A DNA stretch of 64,000 nucleotides from Chromohalobacter marismortui (GTDB lineage: Bacteria; Pseudomonadota; Gammaproteobacteria; Pseudomonadales; Halomonadaceae). The position numbers and the translations under genes were made by a program. Position 1 is the first letter of the stretch, and each line of letters starts with the position of its first letter. This document shows positions 1 through 8,246 of this stretch, piece after piece. A model generated the notes under the pieces. That model ran no database searches. It was not told where the DNA came from and saw nothing but the letters and a program-made list of their open reading frames with translations. Where the stretch lies: NCBI RefSeq assembly GCF_004364315.1, contig NZ_SOBR01000004.1:124001-188000 (forward strand), in the 5' to 3' direction.

Positions 1-50
1 CTCCGAAAAGTACCCGCCGTTGGCTCAATAATACCGACTGATATCGACAA

Positions 51-1322
51 TCAATAACCCAGCAACCTCGGCAGTCCTGTGACCGTGACCGGCACGAAGG
101 TGATGATCAACAACACCAGTAACTCGACCAGGAACAGCGGCAACACCCGCATCGACAAGCGCCCAAGCCCGACCTTGGCAATCGAGTCGGCAACGAACAA
201 GCATAGCCCCATGGGCGGCGTGATCAGGCCAATCATCAGGTTGAAGATAACGATGATACCGAAATGGGTTGGATCCACCCCGAGGCTGGTCGCAATGGGA
301 TAAAGGATCGGCACCAATACGAGCATTGCCGCGATGCCCTCCAGAAAAAGCCCCACGATCAGAAACAGCACGATCACGGCCAGCAAGAACGTCCACTGTG
401 TATTGATATACGTCAGCGCCAAATCGGTGAGCATATTAGGAATGCGGTTGTAGGTCAGAAGCCAATTGGCCGCACTCACCGCCGCGATGATGATCATGAT
501 GACCGCACTATCGACCATGGTCCGCGAGAATATGTTCGGTAGATCTCGCCAGCGAATGTTGCGAAAAATCACCATCCCCACGAACAAGGCATAGGCTACG
601 GCGAAGGCAGCCGCCTCGGTGGGCGTCACGACCCCCAACAGAATCGACCCCACCACGAACACAGGCATCAACAATGGGATGATGCCATCGATCAGGGTGG
701 TCAGTTTTTCCTTTTTGGGCATGGCCACCGATTTTTTCTCGTATTTTCCGGCAAAGATCATCACATAACCGGAAAGAAAAACAGCCAATAGAAAGCCTGG
801 AACAATACCGGCAATGAATAATGCCGGTACCGACGCCCCACTCACGATCAGCGCATAGATAATCACCGGGATACTCGGAGGAATGATCGGTCCGATGACC
901 GAAGAAGCAGCGGTCAGGGCCGCCGCGAAGTCACGTGGATACCCCTCCTTCTCCATTTCAGGAATGAAGACACGCCCCAGAGCCGACGTGTCGGCGACCG
1001 CAGAACCGGAGAGGCCGGCGAAGATCACCGATGCCCAGATATTCACATGCGCCAGCCCACCGCGCACACGTCCCACCAACACCTTGGAGAACGCAATGAT
1101 GCGGACGGTGATACCACTCTCGTTCATCAACTCACCCGCGAGAATGAAGAGAGGAATGGCCAATAGTGCGTAAGCGCTTATGCCGGAGAACATCTGCGTG
1201 GCGACGCTTTGAATGCTATAGGGGAAACCCGCCGTGGCCATGAAATAGAACAAGGCAGCCACGATGGAGAAGGCAATGGGAAGCCCGATAGCCAGTCCAA
1301 CTACCAGGATGAGATAGATCAT
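51..1322 (-). CDS. dctM: TRAP transporter large permease (DctM family)
   Basis: This 423-residue protein is the large membrane subunit of a tripartite ATP-independent periplasmic transporter, which imports an organic acid using a sodium gradient. About a dozen hydrophobic segments run through its whole length, with family-typical stretches such as GLSGSAVADTSALGRVFIP and IIPPSIPVIIYAL. The start ATG abuts the stop codon of the small permease gene upstream (TGAATG), so translation is probably coupled. It is the last gene of the dctP-dctQ-dctM set, which lies just downstream of the quinate/shikimate genes on the same strand; quinate or shikimate is therefore the likely but unproven substrate. 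Length and motifs are complete for the family. Confidence 0.93.
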   Translation of the reverse strand: MIYLILVVGLAIGLPIAFSIVAALFYFMATAGFPYSIQSVATQMFSGISAYALLAIPLFILAGELMNESGITVRIIAFSKVLVGRVRGGLAHVNIWASVIFAGLSGSAVADTSALGRVFIPEMEKEGYPRDFAAALTAASSVIGPIIPPSIPVIIYALIVSGASVPALFIAGIVPGFLLAVFLSGYVMIFAGKYEKKSVAMPKKEKLTTLIDGIIPLLMPVFVVGSILLGVVTPTEAAAFAVAYALFVGMVIFRNIRWRDLPNIFSRTMVDSAVIMIIIAAVSAANWLLTYNRIPNMLTDLALTYINTQWTFLLAVIVLFLIVGLFLEGIAAMLVLVPILYPIATSLGVDPTHFGIIVIFNLMIGLITPPMGLCLFVADSIAKVGLGRLSMRVLPLFLVELLVLLIITFVPVTVTGLPRLLGY

Positions 1323-1895
1323 TCAGGATACCTCCCTGGCCGGGGCTGAATTTCCCTCATTACCGAGTGCCTTACCAAGACGCTCGATGAATTTTAAAAT
1401 CGCTGCTATGGCCAACATTGCTCCCCCCAAGACGATTGCGAACTGGTAAGGAGCCATCGTCGCTAGACTCTTTAAGGCACTCACGCCTGTAAGCGCTTGA
1501 AGCGAGTTGGCTAGGTCAATCATTCCCGAAATGCGCATGCTTCCGCGGCTGGTCATGAACAAATAGCCGGACCATGACATCAGAACGCCAATGACAACCA
1601 CCGACAGATCCACGACCATGAACAACATGCGTTTGGGTTTCTCGGGGATGAAATCGACAATGATACCCAAGCGCACGTGACGATCCTGAATATAAGCAAC
1701 TGCCATGCCGAACATGACACCGTAAACGCCTAAAAAAACCGGTATTTGACCACCCCAGGCCAATGAGTCACCGAAAAGATAACGGCTTAAAGCATTACAG
1801 AAGACGATCAGAAAGATCAGCGCCATCGAGACGCCAGCTCCGATCGCGAAGAGTCGCATCGCATAGCGCTGTAACACATGGGATAGGAAGTGCAT
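1323..1895 (-). CDS. dctQ: TRAP transporter small permease (DctQ family)
   Basis: This 190-residue protein has four predicted membrane helices, at about residues 12-34, 50-68, 90-112 and 140-165, which is the usual DctQ layout. It joins the large permease to form the membrane part of the TRAP transporter. The gene lies between the binding-protein gene (66 bp upstream, with a hairpin in the gap) and the directly abutting large-permease gene. DctQ sequences diverge strongly, so the assignment rests on size, topology and position more than on motifs. Confidence 0.88.
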   Translation of the reverse strand: MHFLSHVLQRYAMRLFAIGAGVSMALIFLIVFCNALSRYLFGDSLAWGGQIPVFLGVYGVMFGMAVAYIQDRHVRLGIIVDFIPEKPKRMLFMVVDLSVVVIGVLMSWSGYLFMTSRGSMRISGMIDLANSLQALTGVSALKSLATMAPYQFAIVLGGAMLAIAAILKFIERLGKALGNEGNSAPAREVS

Positions 1896-1924
1896 GAGCT
1901 TTAAACCCCAGCGTCAGACAATAA

Positions 1925-1951
1925 AGCCGCACCATTTTTTACGGTGCGGCT
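1925..1951 (-). terminator. Intercistronic hairpin between dctP and dctQ
   Basis: The arms AGCCGCACC and GGTGCGGCT form a perfect 9-bp stem with a 9-nt loop, followed on the minus strand by TTATT. It lies right after the dctP stop. It probably acts as a partial terminator or 3' stabiliser that yields more binding protein than permease. The U-tract is weak, so full termination is unlikely. Confidence 0.6.
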
Positions 1952-1961
1952 CGGTAGGATA

Positions 1962-2975
1962 TTACTGCTCGACTTCATCGACAGCACTTTGGAGTTTCTT
2001 GATCCAGACGGATTCGTCGCCAAGATCCTTCTTCAGCCATTCGACGACCGGCGGTTGAGCCGCCTTGCGGAACTTATCCATCTCTTCCGGCGTCGGTTTA
2101 TAGACGTTCATACCCGCTTCCTTGACGGCCTTTAGTCCTTTCGCGGTGGTCATCTGCTGAATGGAGCGCCCCATATAGCCGGCCATCACGCCCGCTTTCT
2201 TGAGGACTCTCTGATCGGCCTTGGAGAGCGACTGGTAAAACCGCTCATTGATGAGAATGAAGTCCGTGCCGTAGATATGCTGATCCAGCGTCATGTAATC
2301 CTGCAGCTCGTACAGGTTGTTGTTATAGATCGTACCCACCGGGTTCTCCTGCCCATCGACCACACCGGTGGACAGCGCGGTGGGTAGTTCGGACCAAGCG
2401 ATGGGGGTCGGCTCACCGCCCAGTGCTTCGACCATCTTCACGTAAAGCGGAATGTCCTGAACCCTGAACTTCAGTCCCTTCATATCGGCCGGCGTTTCGA
2501 TCGGGCGCACATCATTGGTGAAGTTACGAAAGCCCGTTTCGCCATACCCAAGGGTGCGCAGCCCTGTCTGCTCGAGGCAGTGCTGTGCCAGTTGATCCCC
2601 GAACTGGCCATCGAGAACGCGCCAGGCCGTCACCGCCGAATCGAACATATAGGGAATGGAGAGCACTCCGGCGGCCGGACAGATCTTGGACATCGCGCCG
2701 GACACCATCACCACCTGGGTCGTGCCATCCATTGCTTGCTGGACGAGTTCATCTTCATCGCCCAATGACCCCGCCGGGTACAACTTGACATCCATGTCGG
2801 TTCGGGCCTCGACCACATCCTTGAACATCTCGGCAGCGGCCCCTTTCTTGGAGCTCGTCCAGTCAGCCGGGTCGACATGGGCAAAGCGAATGGTCTGAGC
2901 CGCATTCGCATAAGCAGAGACCCCGATTCCCAGCGCGGCCCCTATGAGGAGTGTTTTCCAGTTCATCGATTTCAT
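1962..2975 (-). CDS. dctP: TRAP transporter periplasmic solute-binding protein (DctP family)
   Basis: This 337-residue protein begins with a Sec signal peptide (MKSMNWKTLLIGAALGIGVS, cleavage near YANAA-QTI). The mature part has TRAP binding-protein features: IRFAHVDPADW at the start, YPAGSLGDEDELVQQAMDG, and GVVDGQENPVGTIY in the substrate-binding region. It captures the solute in the periplasm and delivers it to the DctQM permease encoded downstream. The first ATG is used here; a second ATG three codons later is possible. The gene follows the 3-dehydroquinate dehydratase gene by about 130 bp on the same strand, so it is probably part of, or co-regulated with, the quinate/shikimate operon. 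The substrate is inferred from context only. Confidence 0.92.
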   Translation of the reverse strand: MKSMNWKTLLIGAALGIGVSAYANAAQTIRFAHVDPADWTSSKKGAAAEMFKDVVEARTDMDVKLYPAGSLGDEDELVQQAMDGTTQVVMVSGAMSKICPAAGVLSIPYMFDSAVTAWRVLDGQFGDQLAQHCLEQTGLRTLGYGETGFRNFTNDVRPIETPADMKGLKFRVQDIPLYVKMVEALGGEPTPIAWSELPTALSTGVVDGQENPVGTIYNNNLYELQDYMTLDQHIYGTDFILINERFYQSLSKADQRVLKKAGVMAGYMGRSIQQMTTAKGLKAVKEAGMNVYKPTPEEMDKFRKAAQPPVVEWLKKDLGDESVWIKKLQSAVDEVEQ

Positions 2976-3107
2976 GATTGCTTCTCTCTTGTTGTCGCGT
3001 GGTTACTTATCACCATCGAAGATGGTGTCCTTCGGTTATCAAAAACCGTGAGCATTGAGCATCCCGGAGAGCCATGTCCGGAAGGCACACCATGGGCACG
3101 AAAGCCT

Positions 3108-3539
3108 TCAAGACAGGCTATCGAGCGCCACCAGGTAACCATGGCTGCCCAATCCGGCGATCACGCCATCGGCGCGCATCGCGACATAAGAATGATGGCG
3201 GAACGTCTCGCGCTTGTGAATGTTCGACAGGTGAACCTCCACGACCTTCCCCTCGAAGGCGTTCAGGGCATCGAGAATCGCCACCGAGGTGTGGCTGTAA
3301 GCCGCCGGATTGATGACGATCAGGTCGGTGCCGTTCATCCGCGCCTCCTGGATGGCGTCGATCAGCTCGCCCTCATGATTGCTCTGACGACAGACGATGT
3401 CCCAGCCGTTGACCGCCGCCTTCTCGTAGAGCCGGTTGTTGATGTCGTCGAGCGTCTCGTGCCCGTAGATCTCCGGCTGGCGAGTGCCCAGCAGGTTGAG
3501 GTTGGGGCCGTGCAGCACCAGGATCTTGTGTGCGTTCAT
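3108..3539 (-). CDS. aroQ: Type II 3-dehydroquinate dehydratase, probably catabolic
   Basis: The protein interconverts 3-dehydroquinate and 3-dehydroshikimate. With 143 residues it has the usual type II length. Visible features are the N-terminal [20 protein letters not shown] block with the active-site loop Arg20 and Tyr25, the [12 protein letters not shown] segment with the catalytic His, and [13 protein letters not shown] chose the ATG at 3539, which overlaps the upstream dehydrogenase stop as ATGA and has AGGAG eight bases upstream; an ATG two codons earlier would sit almost on the Shine-Dalgarno sequence. Placement between a quinate/shikimate dehydrogenase and a TRAP transporter points to a catabolic (QuiB-like) role rather than the biosynthetic one. 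Confidence 0.94.
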   Translation of the reverse strand: MNAHKILVLHGPNLNLLGTRQPEIYGHETLDDINNRLYEKAAVNGWDIVCRQSNHEGELIDAIQEARMNGTDLIVINPAAYSHTSVAILDALNAFEGKVVEVHLSNIHKRETFRHHSYVAMRADGVIAGLGSHGYLVALDSLS

Positions 3540-4402
3540 GCGCATTTCTCCTGCAGCAGGGTCTGCTTGTAGTGAGCGAATAGCGTCTCGGCTTGCTCAT
3601 CGGCCAATGCGCGCTTGTCGGCGTCTTCGCAGAAGAACTTGAAGGCATCTACGCCCTGGAAAACGAACAGACTGACACCGCTCACCACCTGAGCACCTGC
3701 AGCGTGTGCCGCAGCAATGAGCTCGGTCACTGCGGGTACGTAGACGGCGTCGAAGATCCACTGATCGGCGCGGATCAACGATGTCGGCAGCGGACAGCCC
3801 GGGCTCTTCTCGTGACCGATCGGCGTGCAGTTAACCAGCCCCTCGCAACGTGCTGCGGTCGTGGCGAGGGCCTCGGGGGGTATCGTCGACGCCGGGAAGC
3901 CGGCGCTGGTGAGTTCATTGGCAAGACGCTGCGACTTGCCGGCATCAAGGTCCATGAGAACGATTTCTTCGGCACCCAGCTTGCCCAGGCCGAAGGCGAC
4001 TGCCTTGCCGACTCCCCCGGTGCCGATCAACAACACACGGCCGGGACGGCGAGCGCCAACGGTAGCGCGGTAGCCGCTGATGAAACCGGTGAAATCGGTA
4101 TTCTCGGCCTGGATCTCGCCAGCACCAAAAACCAGCGTATTGGCCGCTCCCACCAACGTTGCCCCCTCGCCGACCTGCGTCGCCAGACTCACCGCCTCTT
4201 CTTTATAGGGATAGGTGACATTGACGCCGCGATAGCCCTGCGTCATCACCCGCCTGACCTCGCTATCGAGGGATGCGATGGGCTGCTCGTGGGTATCGAA
4301 GAGATCGTAGCTGACCGCCATCCCCGTCAGCTTCCCCAGCCGCACGTGAAGGTCAGGTGAGCTGGAGTTCATGATGTCCTTGCCGATGAGGCCCAGTTTC
4401 AT
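3536..4402 (-). CDS. Quinate/shikimate 5-dehydrogenase (AroE/YdiB family)
   Basis: This 288-residue NAD(P)-dependent enzyme of the shikimate dehydrogenase family would oxidise quinate or shikimate to the 3-dehydro compound. Seen in the sequence: substrate-binding SSSP (residues 13-16), catalytic Lys67 in NVTYPYKEE, Asn88 and Asp103 (ENTDFTGF), and the Rossmann glycine motif GTGGVG (127-132). The gene ends in an ATGA overlap with the type II dehydroquinase gene and lies 62 bp downstream of the 3-dehydroshikimate dehydratase gene, giving a complete route from quinate or shikimate to protocatechuate. The catabolic context argues against it being the housekeeping AroE. Substrate and cofactor preference cannot be read from the sequence. 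Confidence 0.88.
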   Translation of the reverse strand: MKLGLIGKDIMNSSSPDLHVRLGKLTGMAVSYDLFDTHEQPIASLDSEVRRVMTQGYRGVNVTYPYKEEAVSLATQVGEGATLVGAANTLVFGAGEIQAENTDFTGFISGYRATVGARRPGRVLLIGTGGVGKAVAFGLGKLGAEEIVLMDLDAGKSQRLANELTSAGFPASTIPPEALATTAARCEGLVNCTPIGHEKSPGCPLPTSLIRADQWIFDAVYVPAVTELIAAAHAAGAQVVSGVSLFVFQGVDAFKFFCEDADKRALADEQAETLFAHYKQTLLQEKCA

Positions 4403-4464
4403 GCGTTGGCTCCATTGGTGAGTTCGGCACTGTCAGGCACCGGATTCATTCTGCGTAATGCTAC

Positions 4465-6309
4465 TCAGCGCTGCGCCGCTTGAGCGGCCAAGCGGATGGG
4501 CGCGTTCGCTGCCCCGAACTGCGCATAGTGACCACGTCGCTCGACGATCTCGAAGAAGAAACGCCCCATGAACGTTTCGGTGTAAGCGTGGAAGAAATCG
4601 CCATCGTCATTGCGGTCGAAGAGAATATTGCGTTGGCGCATCGCCTCGAGCAGTTCGTCGTCGAGATCGAAGCGGGCGGCCAGGTCGTCATAGTAGTTGG
4701 CGGGGATACGCAGCACCGGCAGCCCCCGCGCGCGCATCGCATCGATGGTGTCGAAAATATCGCGGCATGCGAAGGCAATTTGCTGAACGCCCCCCTGGTG
4801 CTCCGAGAGGAAGCGACCCGGCAATGTCTCGCGTGCCGAAGATACCGTCAGTGGGATACGAATCGAGTCATCGGGACTGGTGACGGTCTGACTGACCACC
4901 ATGCCGTGCGGGTCGGCGATCTCATGTTCGGTCCCGGCGTCGAAGCCAAACACCGTGCGGTGAAACAGCAGCCAGCTCAGCAATTGGGTGGGGGGCAACA
5001 CATAGGAGATGTGGTCGATGTTGACCAATCCGGCGTCATCGTCCTGACCATCTTCGAAGAGGTGGAAGTCGGTTTTCCACTGCATCTCGCGCGCTTGAGC
5101 GTCGTCGACAAGGTAAACCAGGCTGCCCTCGATACCGCGCAACGCCGGAATCTCCATCTCGCCTTCACCGACCGGGCCGTGGAACAGCTGCGCCCTGTAA
5201 TGTTCGGCCCGGGTCACCGCAGCGTCGAGCTCCTTGACGCGGAAGCCCACCGCGCACACCGAGGTGCCATGCAGGAGGCGAAAGGTATGCGCGAAGCTAT
5301 CGGTCTCGAAATTGAGCACGAGGTGGATGTCGCCCTGATGCCAAAGCTCCACATTCTTCGAACGGTGACGGCCGATATGGCGAAAACCCAGCGCCGAGAC
5401 GAATTCGCCGAGTGGCGCGGCACTCTCCTCGTCGAGCGTAAATTCGATGAAATGGACGCCGTCGTAGCCCACCACAGGCGGCTCGGTTTCGGACCAGGGT
5501 GCCCCGTCGGCGAGCTCCTCGATCCAGATCAGCGACCGCAGCCCATCGATCGCGGTGGCTTCTGCAGGCGCCGCACGGAAGGCGTCATTGAATATCTCCA
5601 GCGACAGCGGCCCCGCGTAGCCGGTACGCGCCAGTGCCTGCATGAAAGGTGCCAACGGTAGCCGCCCTTGTCCGGGGAAACAACGGAAATGGCGGCTCCA
5701 TTGCAGCACGTCCATATCCAGCAACGGCGCATCGGCAATCTGCACGAAGGCGATCTTATCGGCGGGAATCTCGGCCATGGTGTCGAGCTCATGGCCACGC
5801 GCGAGAATATGGAAGCTGTCGAGCACCACGCCAAGCGCCGGATGATCGGCACGTTTCACGACGTCCCAGGCCACCCGATAATCACTGATGTGACGTCCCC
5901 AGGCGAGTGCTTCAAAACCGATGCGCAATCCACGACAGGCAGCGCGCGCGGCCAGTTCATGCAGGTCCTCGGCAGCGCGGGCGAGATCGTCGAACGACTG
6001 CGGCGACACATTGCTGCACACCAGCAGGAAGTCCGTGCCCAGCTCTTCCATCAAGTCAAACTTGCGCTCGGCGCGCTCGAAATTGCGCTGACGCTGAGGC
6101 TCGGGCATCGACTCGAAGTCGCGGAATGGCTGAAAGGCCACGATCGCCAACCCCAGCGACTCACACAACGCACGGACATCACTCGGCGAACCATCGAAGG
6201 TCAACAGGTCGTTTTCGAAGATCTCCACGCCGTCATACCCTGCCCGGGCGACGGCCTCCAGCTTGCTACGAAGATCACCGCTCAGGCACACGGTGGCAAT
6301 GGCTCGCAT
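4465..6309 (-). CDS. quiC: 3-dehydroshikimate dehydratase with fused HPPD-like domain (QuiC1 type)
   Basis: The protein converts 3-dehydroshikimate to protocatechuate. It has 614 residues in two parts. The N-terminal half (about 1-270) is a sugar-isomerase-like TIM barrel (GYDGVEIFENDLLTFDG, LVCSNV, IGFEALAWGRHI, VLDSFHILARG, LSLEIFND) carrying the metal-binding Glu/Asp/His residues. The C-terminal half (about 285-600) is a VOC fold resembling 4-hydroxyphenylpyruvate dioxygenase (HFIEFTLDEE, VNIDHISYVLPP, FFFEIVERRGHYAQFG). Such fusions are known from Pseudomonas putida QuiC1. I chose the ATG at 6309 because AGGAGG lies six bases upstream, whereas an in-frame ATG 17 codons earlier has no ribosome site. 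It is the first gene of the quinate/shikimate unit and is divergent from tctC. Confidence 0.92.
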   Translation of the reverse strand: MRAIATVCLSGDLRSKLEAVARAGYDGVEIFENDLLTFDGSPSDVRALCESLGLAIVAFQPFRDFESMPEPQRQRNFERAERKFDLMEELGTDFLLVCSNVSPQSFDDLARAAEDLHELAARAACRGLRIGFEALAWGRHISDYRVAWDVVKRADHPALGVVLDSFHILARGHELDTMAEIPADKIAFVQIADAPLLDMDVLQWSRHFRCFPGQGRLPLAPFMQALARTGYAGPLSLEIFNDAFRAAPAEATAIDGLRSLIWIEELADGAPWSETEPPVVGYDGVHFIEFTLDEESAAPLGEFVSALGFRHIGRHRSKNVELWHQGDIHLVLNFETDSFAHTFRLLHGTSVCAVGFRVKELDAAVTRAEHYRAQLFHGPVGEGEMEIPALRGIEGSLVYLVDDAQAREMQWKTDFHLFEDGQDDDAGLVNIDHISYVLPPTQLLSWLLFHRTVFGFDAGTEHEIADPHGMVVSQTVTSPDDSIRIPLTVSSARETLPGRFLSEHQGGVQQIAFACRDIFDTIDAMRARGLPVLRIPANYYDDLAARFDLDDELLEAMRQRNILFDRNDDGDFFHAYTETFMGRFFFEIVERRGHYAQFGAANAPIRLAAQAAQR

Positions 6310-6393
6310 GATGGCCTCCTGATTGTCGAGCAAGGCGCCGTCTTGTACTGACATTCCCAACTATAGGATAGCGGTCACTGGACGGCTCGCTTT

Positions 6394-6420
6394 GTTCGCA
6401 TAGCGTTCTTTAGTTCGCAT
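6394..6420. promoter_or_regulatory. Paired GTTCGCAT boxes upstream of quiC
   Basis: Two direct copies of GTTCGCAT start at 6394 and 6413, 19 bp (about two helical turns) apart, in the 386-bp quiC-tctC divergent region. The core resembles the half-site of IclR-type regulators such as PcaR (consensus starting GTTCG). They are probably operator half-sites for quiC; no regulator gene of this kind lies in the window. Confidence 0.4.
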
Positions 6421-6590
6421 TATGGACGTTGCGAGCACAATCCTGTCAAGCGCGCCCTGCCTGAAAGGCCCTGTATACAAGGGCTCAGAGTGCCGCAAAG
6501 CCAATACTGGCACGGCGTTCCAGAATTCGTGCGACATTGGTCGTAGTCGAGCGTTCGGCGATTGACAGCGCTATGCGCCAATCCTAGTTT

Positions 6591-6624
6591 GTTCGCAGAT
6601 AGGACGGTAATTCGCTTATCGAAC
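6591..6624. promoter_or_regulatory. PcaR/IclR-like operator upstream of tctC
   Basis: GTTCGCAGATAGGAC (from 6591) faces an inverted copy at 6610-6624 that reads GTTCGATAAGCGAAT on the minus strand. From memory, the latter agrees with the Pseudomonas PcaR box (GTTCGATAATCGCAC) at 12 of 15 positions. Together with the pair at 6394-6420 this suggests IclR-family control of both divergent units. The rest of the intergenic stretch shows no gene. Confidence 0.45.
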
Positions 6625-6695
6625 AAATAGCCACGCCTCATGCTGACAGGGTCAGCCGTCGCCACAGCAGTTCGATCACATTGGAGGACAACGCC

Positions 6696-7697
6696 ATGAT
6701 CAAGAAGGTTCTAGCAACCCTGGCCCTATCGGTCGGGACGCTGGCAGTCGCTTCGTCGGCCTTCGCTGACTACCCGGAGCGCAATATCCAGGGCATCATC
6801 CAATGGGGCGCCGGCGGCGCTACCGATAACGTGGCGCGCAGCCTGACACCCCATGTCGAAGAGGCACTGGGCACCAGCATTATCCTCAACAACCGTCCCG
6901 GCGGCACCGGCGTCATTGGCATGAATAGCGTCATGCAGCAGCCCGCCAACGGCTATACCGTGCTCTATGGTGCCGAGAACCCGCAACTCTATCCTATTAT
7001 GGGCCTTGCCGACTTTGACTATAGCGCCATGACGCCAATCAACGTGATTGGCCAGGGCTTGGTAGTCATTGCCGCGCCAGCCGACAGCCAGTTCGACAAC
7101 TTCAAGGAACTGCTCAACTACGCCCATAAGAACCCGGGTAAGCTGCGTATGGGTGGTACTGGCGCGGGCGGCCTTCCGAGCACCGTTCTGGCGATGGTCA
7201 ACTCGGTCGATAGCCTGGACGTGCGCAACGTGACCTTCGGCGGTGACGGCCCCGGCATCACCGCAATGCTCGGTAATCACATCGACTTCATGCCGCTGAG
7301 CCTAGCCGCTGCTCAGGATCAGATCCCCGCCGGGCGCCTCAAAGGCCTCGCCGTGTTCTCCAAGGAGAAGATCGAGGAACTACCTAATACGCCACCGATC
7401 ACTCAGGCGTTGCCCAGGATCGAATCCTATCTACCGTGGGGACCGTTCTGGGCCGTGGCGGTACGCGAGGGAACGCCGGACGCTATCGTCAAAACGCTCA
7501 GTAAAGCCTACGAAAAGGGCGTAGCCAACGAACAGTTCCAGACGTTCCTGACCGAAAACGGTGCCAAACCGCTCAACCTCCAGGGTGAAAAAGCCGAAGA
7601 GTTCCTCAATCGCTGGCAGTCGGTAACCGCCTGGGCTCTACAGAAGGCAGATGCAGCCAAGATCTCACCGCAAGATGTCGGCATCCCCAAGCCGTAA
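6696..7697 (+). CDS. tctC: Tripartite tricarboxylate transporter periplasmic binding protein (TctC/Bug family)
   Basis: This 333-residue extracytoplasmic solute receptor has a signal peptide (MIKKVLATLALSVGTLAVAS, cleavage near SSAFA-DYP). Bug-family features are the WGAGGATDNVAR loop, NRPGGTGVIGMN, and GGTGAGGLPS. It captures a carboxylate in the periplasm for the TctA/TctB permease encoded downstream. I chose the ATG at 6696, which has GGAGG about eight bases upstream; the reading frame extends five codons further only through a TTG. The gene is divergent from quiC with shared IclR-like boxes, so the substrate may be an aromatic or hydroaromatic acid, but this is inference. Confidence 0.92.
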   Translation: MIKKVLATLALSVGTLAVASSAFADYPERNIQGIIQWGAGGATDNVARSLTPHVEEALGTSIILNNRPGGTGVIGMNSVMQQPANGYTVLYGAENPQLYPIMGLADFDYSAMTPINVIGQGLVVIAAPADSQFDNFKELLNYAHKNPGKLRMGGTGAGGLPSTVLAMVNSVDSLDVRNVTFGGDGPGITAMLGNHIDFMPLSLAAAQDQIPAGRLKGLAVFSKEKIEELPNTPPITQALPRIESYLPWGPFWAVAVREGTPDAIVKTLSKAYEKGVANEQFQTFLTENGAKPLNLQGEKAEEFLNRWQSVTAWALQKADAAKISPQDVGIPKP

Positions 7698-7713
7698 CTC
7701 CCATCCGATGAAA

Positions 7714-7740
7714 CGACGGCGGAGCGCTGCGCCGCCGTCG
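7714..7740 (+). terminator. Intercistronic hairpin after tctC
   Basis: CGACGGCGG and CCGCCGTCG form a 9-bp perfect GC-rich stem with no U-tract, just after the tctC stop and before tctB. It probably stabilises the binding-protein mRNA rather than terminating. Confidence 0.5.
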
Positions 7741-7757
7741 CTTGCATGGAGATTCCC

Positions 7758-8228
7758 ATGTCCAACGAACCGCGACTCAAGGCAGGCGAACGCGCTTTCA
7801 ACGTGCTATTGCTCTTGCTCAGCTTGGGCGTGCTCTACGAAGCTTACCAGATCGCCGGCTTCGATCTGCCTAACTCGCCCGGTGCCTTTCCCATACTGCT
7901 GGGCTTGATCATGATCGCCTCAATGATTGCCATTTTATGGGGGCAGCGGCAGCACCCTAAACCCGATACGCAAGGCGCTCTCGATGAGACTCGGCAATTC
8001 CTCCACGAGCATTTCCCGCTAGCCATCGTCGTCTTCTTAGCCATGGCTATCGCCTATCTGTTTCTACTGGAATTTCTGGGGTTCATTCCCGCTACGGCGA
8101 TATTTCTGTTTGTCGCGCAGGTTTACCTCCGCCACGGCCGGTTACTCGCGTCGCTGATTATCACTGCAGTGGCTACCGGCATCATCTATGCCCTGTTCAA
8201 GCTGCTTTTCCAGGTCTACCTGCCCTGA
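7758..8228 (+). CDS. tctB: Tripartite tricarboxylate transporter small permease (TctB family)
   Basis: This 156-residue protein has four predicted membrane helices (about residues 13-31, 40-60, 82-120 in two segments, and 130-152), the usual TctB topology. It is the small membrane subunit of the TctCBA transporter. The ATG at 7758 follows GGAG seven bases upstream; an ATG four codons earlier is less well placed. The gene lies between tctC and tctA, separated from tctA by only 18 bp. Confidence 0.87.
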   Translation: MSNEPRLKAGERAFNVLLLLLSLGVLYEAYQIAGFDLPNSPGAFPILLGLIMIASMIAILWGQRQHPKPDTQGALDETRQFLHEHFPLAIVVFLAMAIAYLFLLEFLGFIPATAIFLFVAQVYLRHGRLLASLIITAVATGIIYALFKLLFQVYLP

Positions 8229-8246
8229 TAGGTCGAGGTTACTTAT

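Noticed and set aside
3011-3027. CACCATC/GATGGTG hairpin between the dehydroquinase and dctP genes.
   Set aside because: Only a 7-bp stem with no T-tract and no operator-like context; not distinguishable from chance.
6420-6665. An 81-codon minus-strand frame in the quiC-tctC intergenic region.
   Set aside because: There is no ribosome site and no recognisable protein; the region instead carries operator-like repeats.
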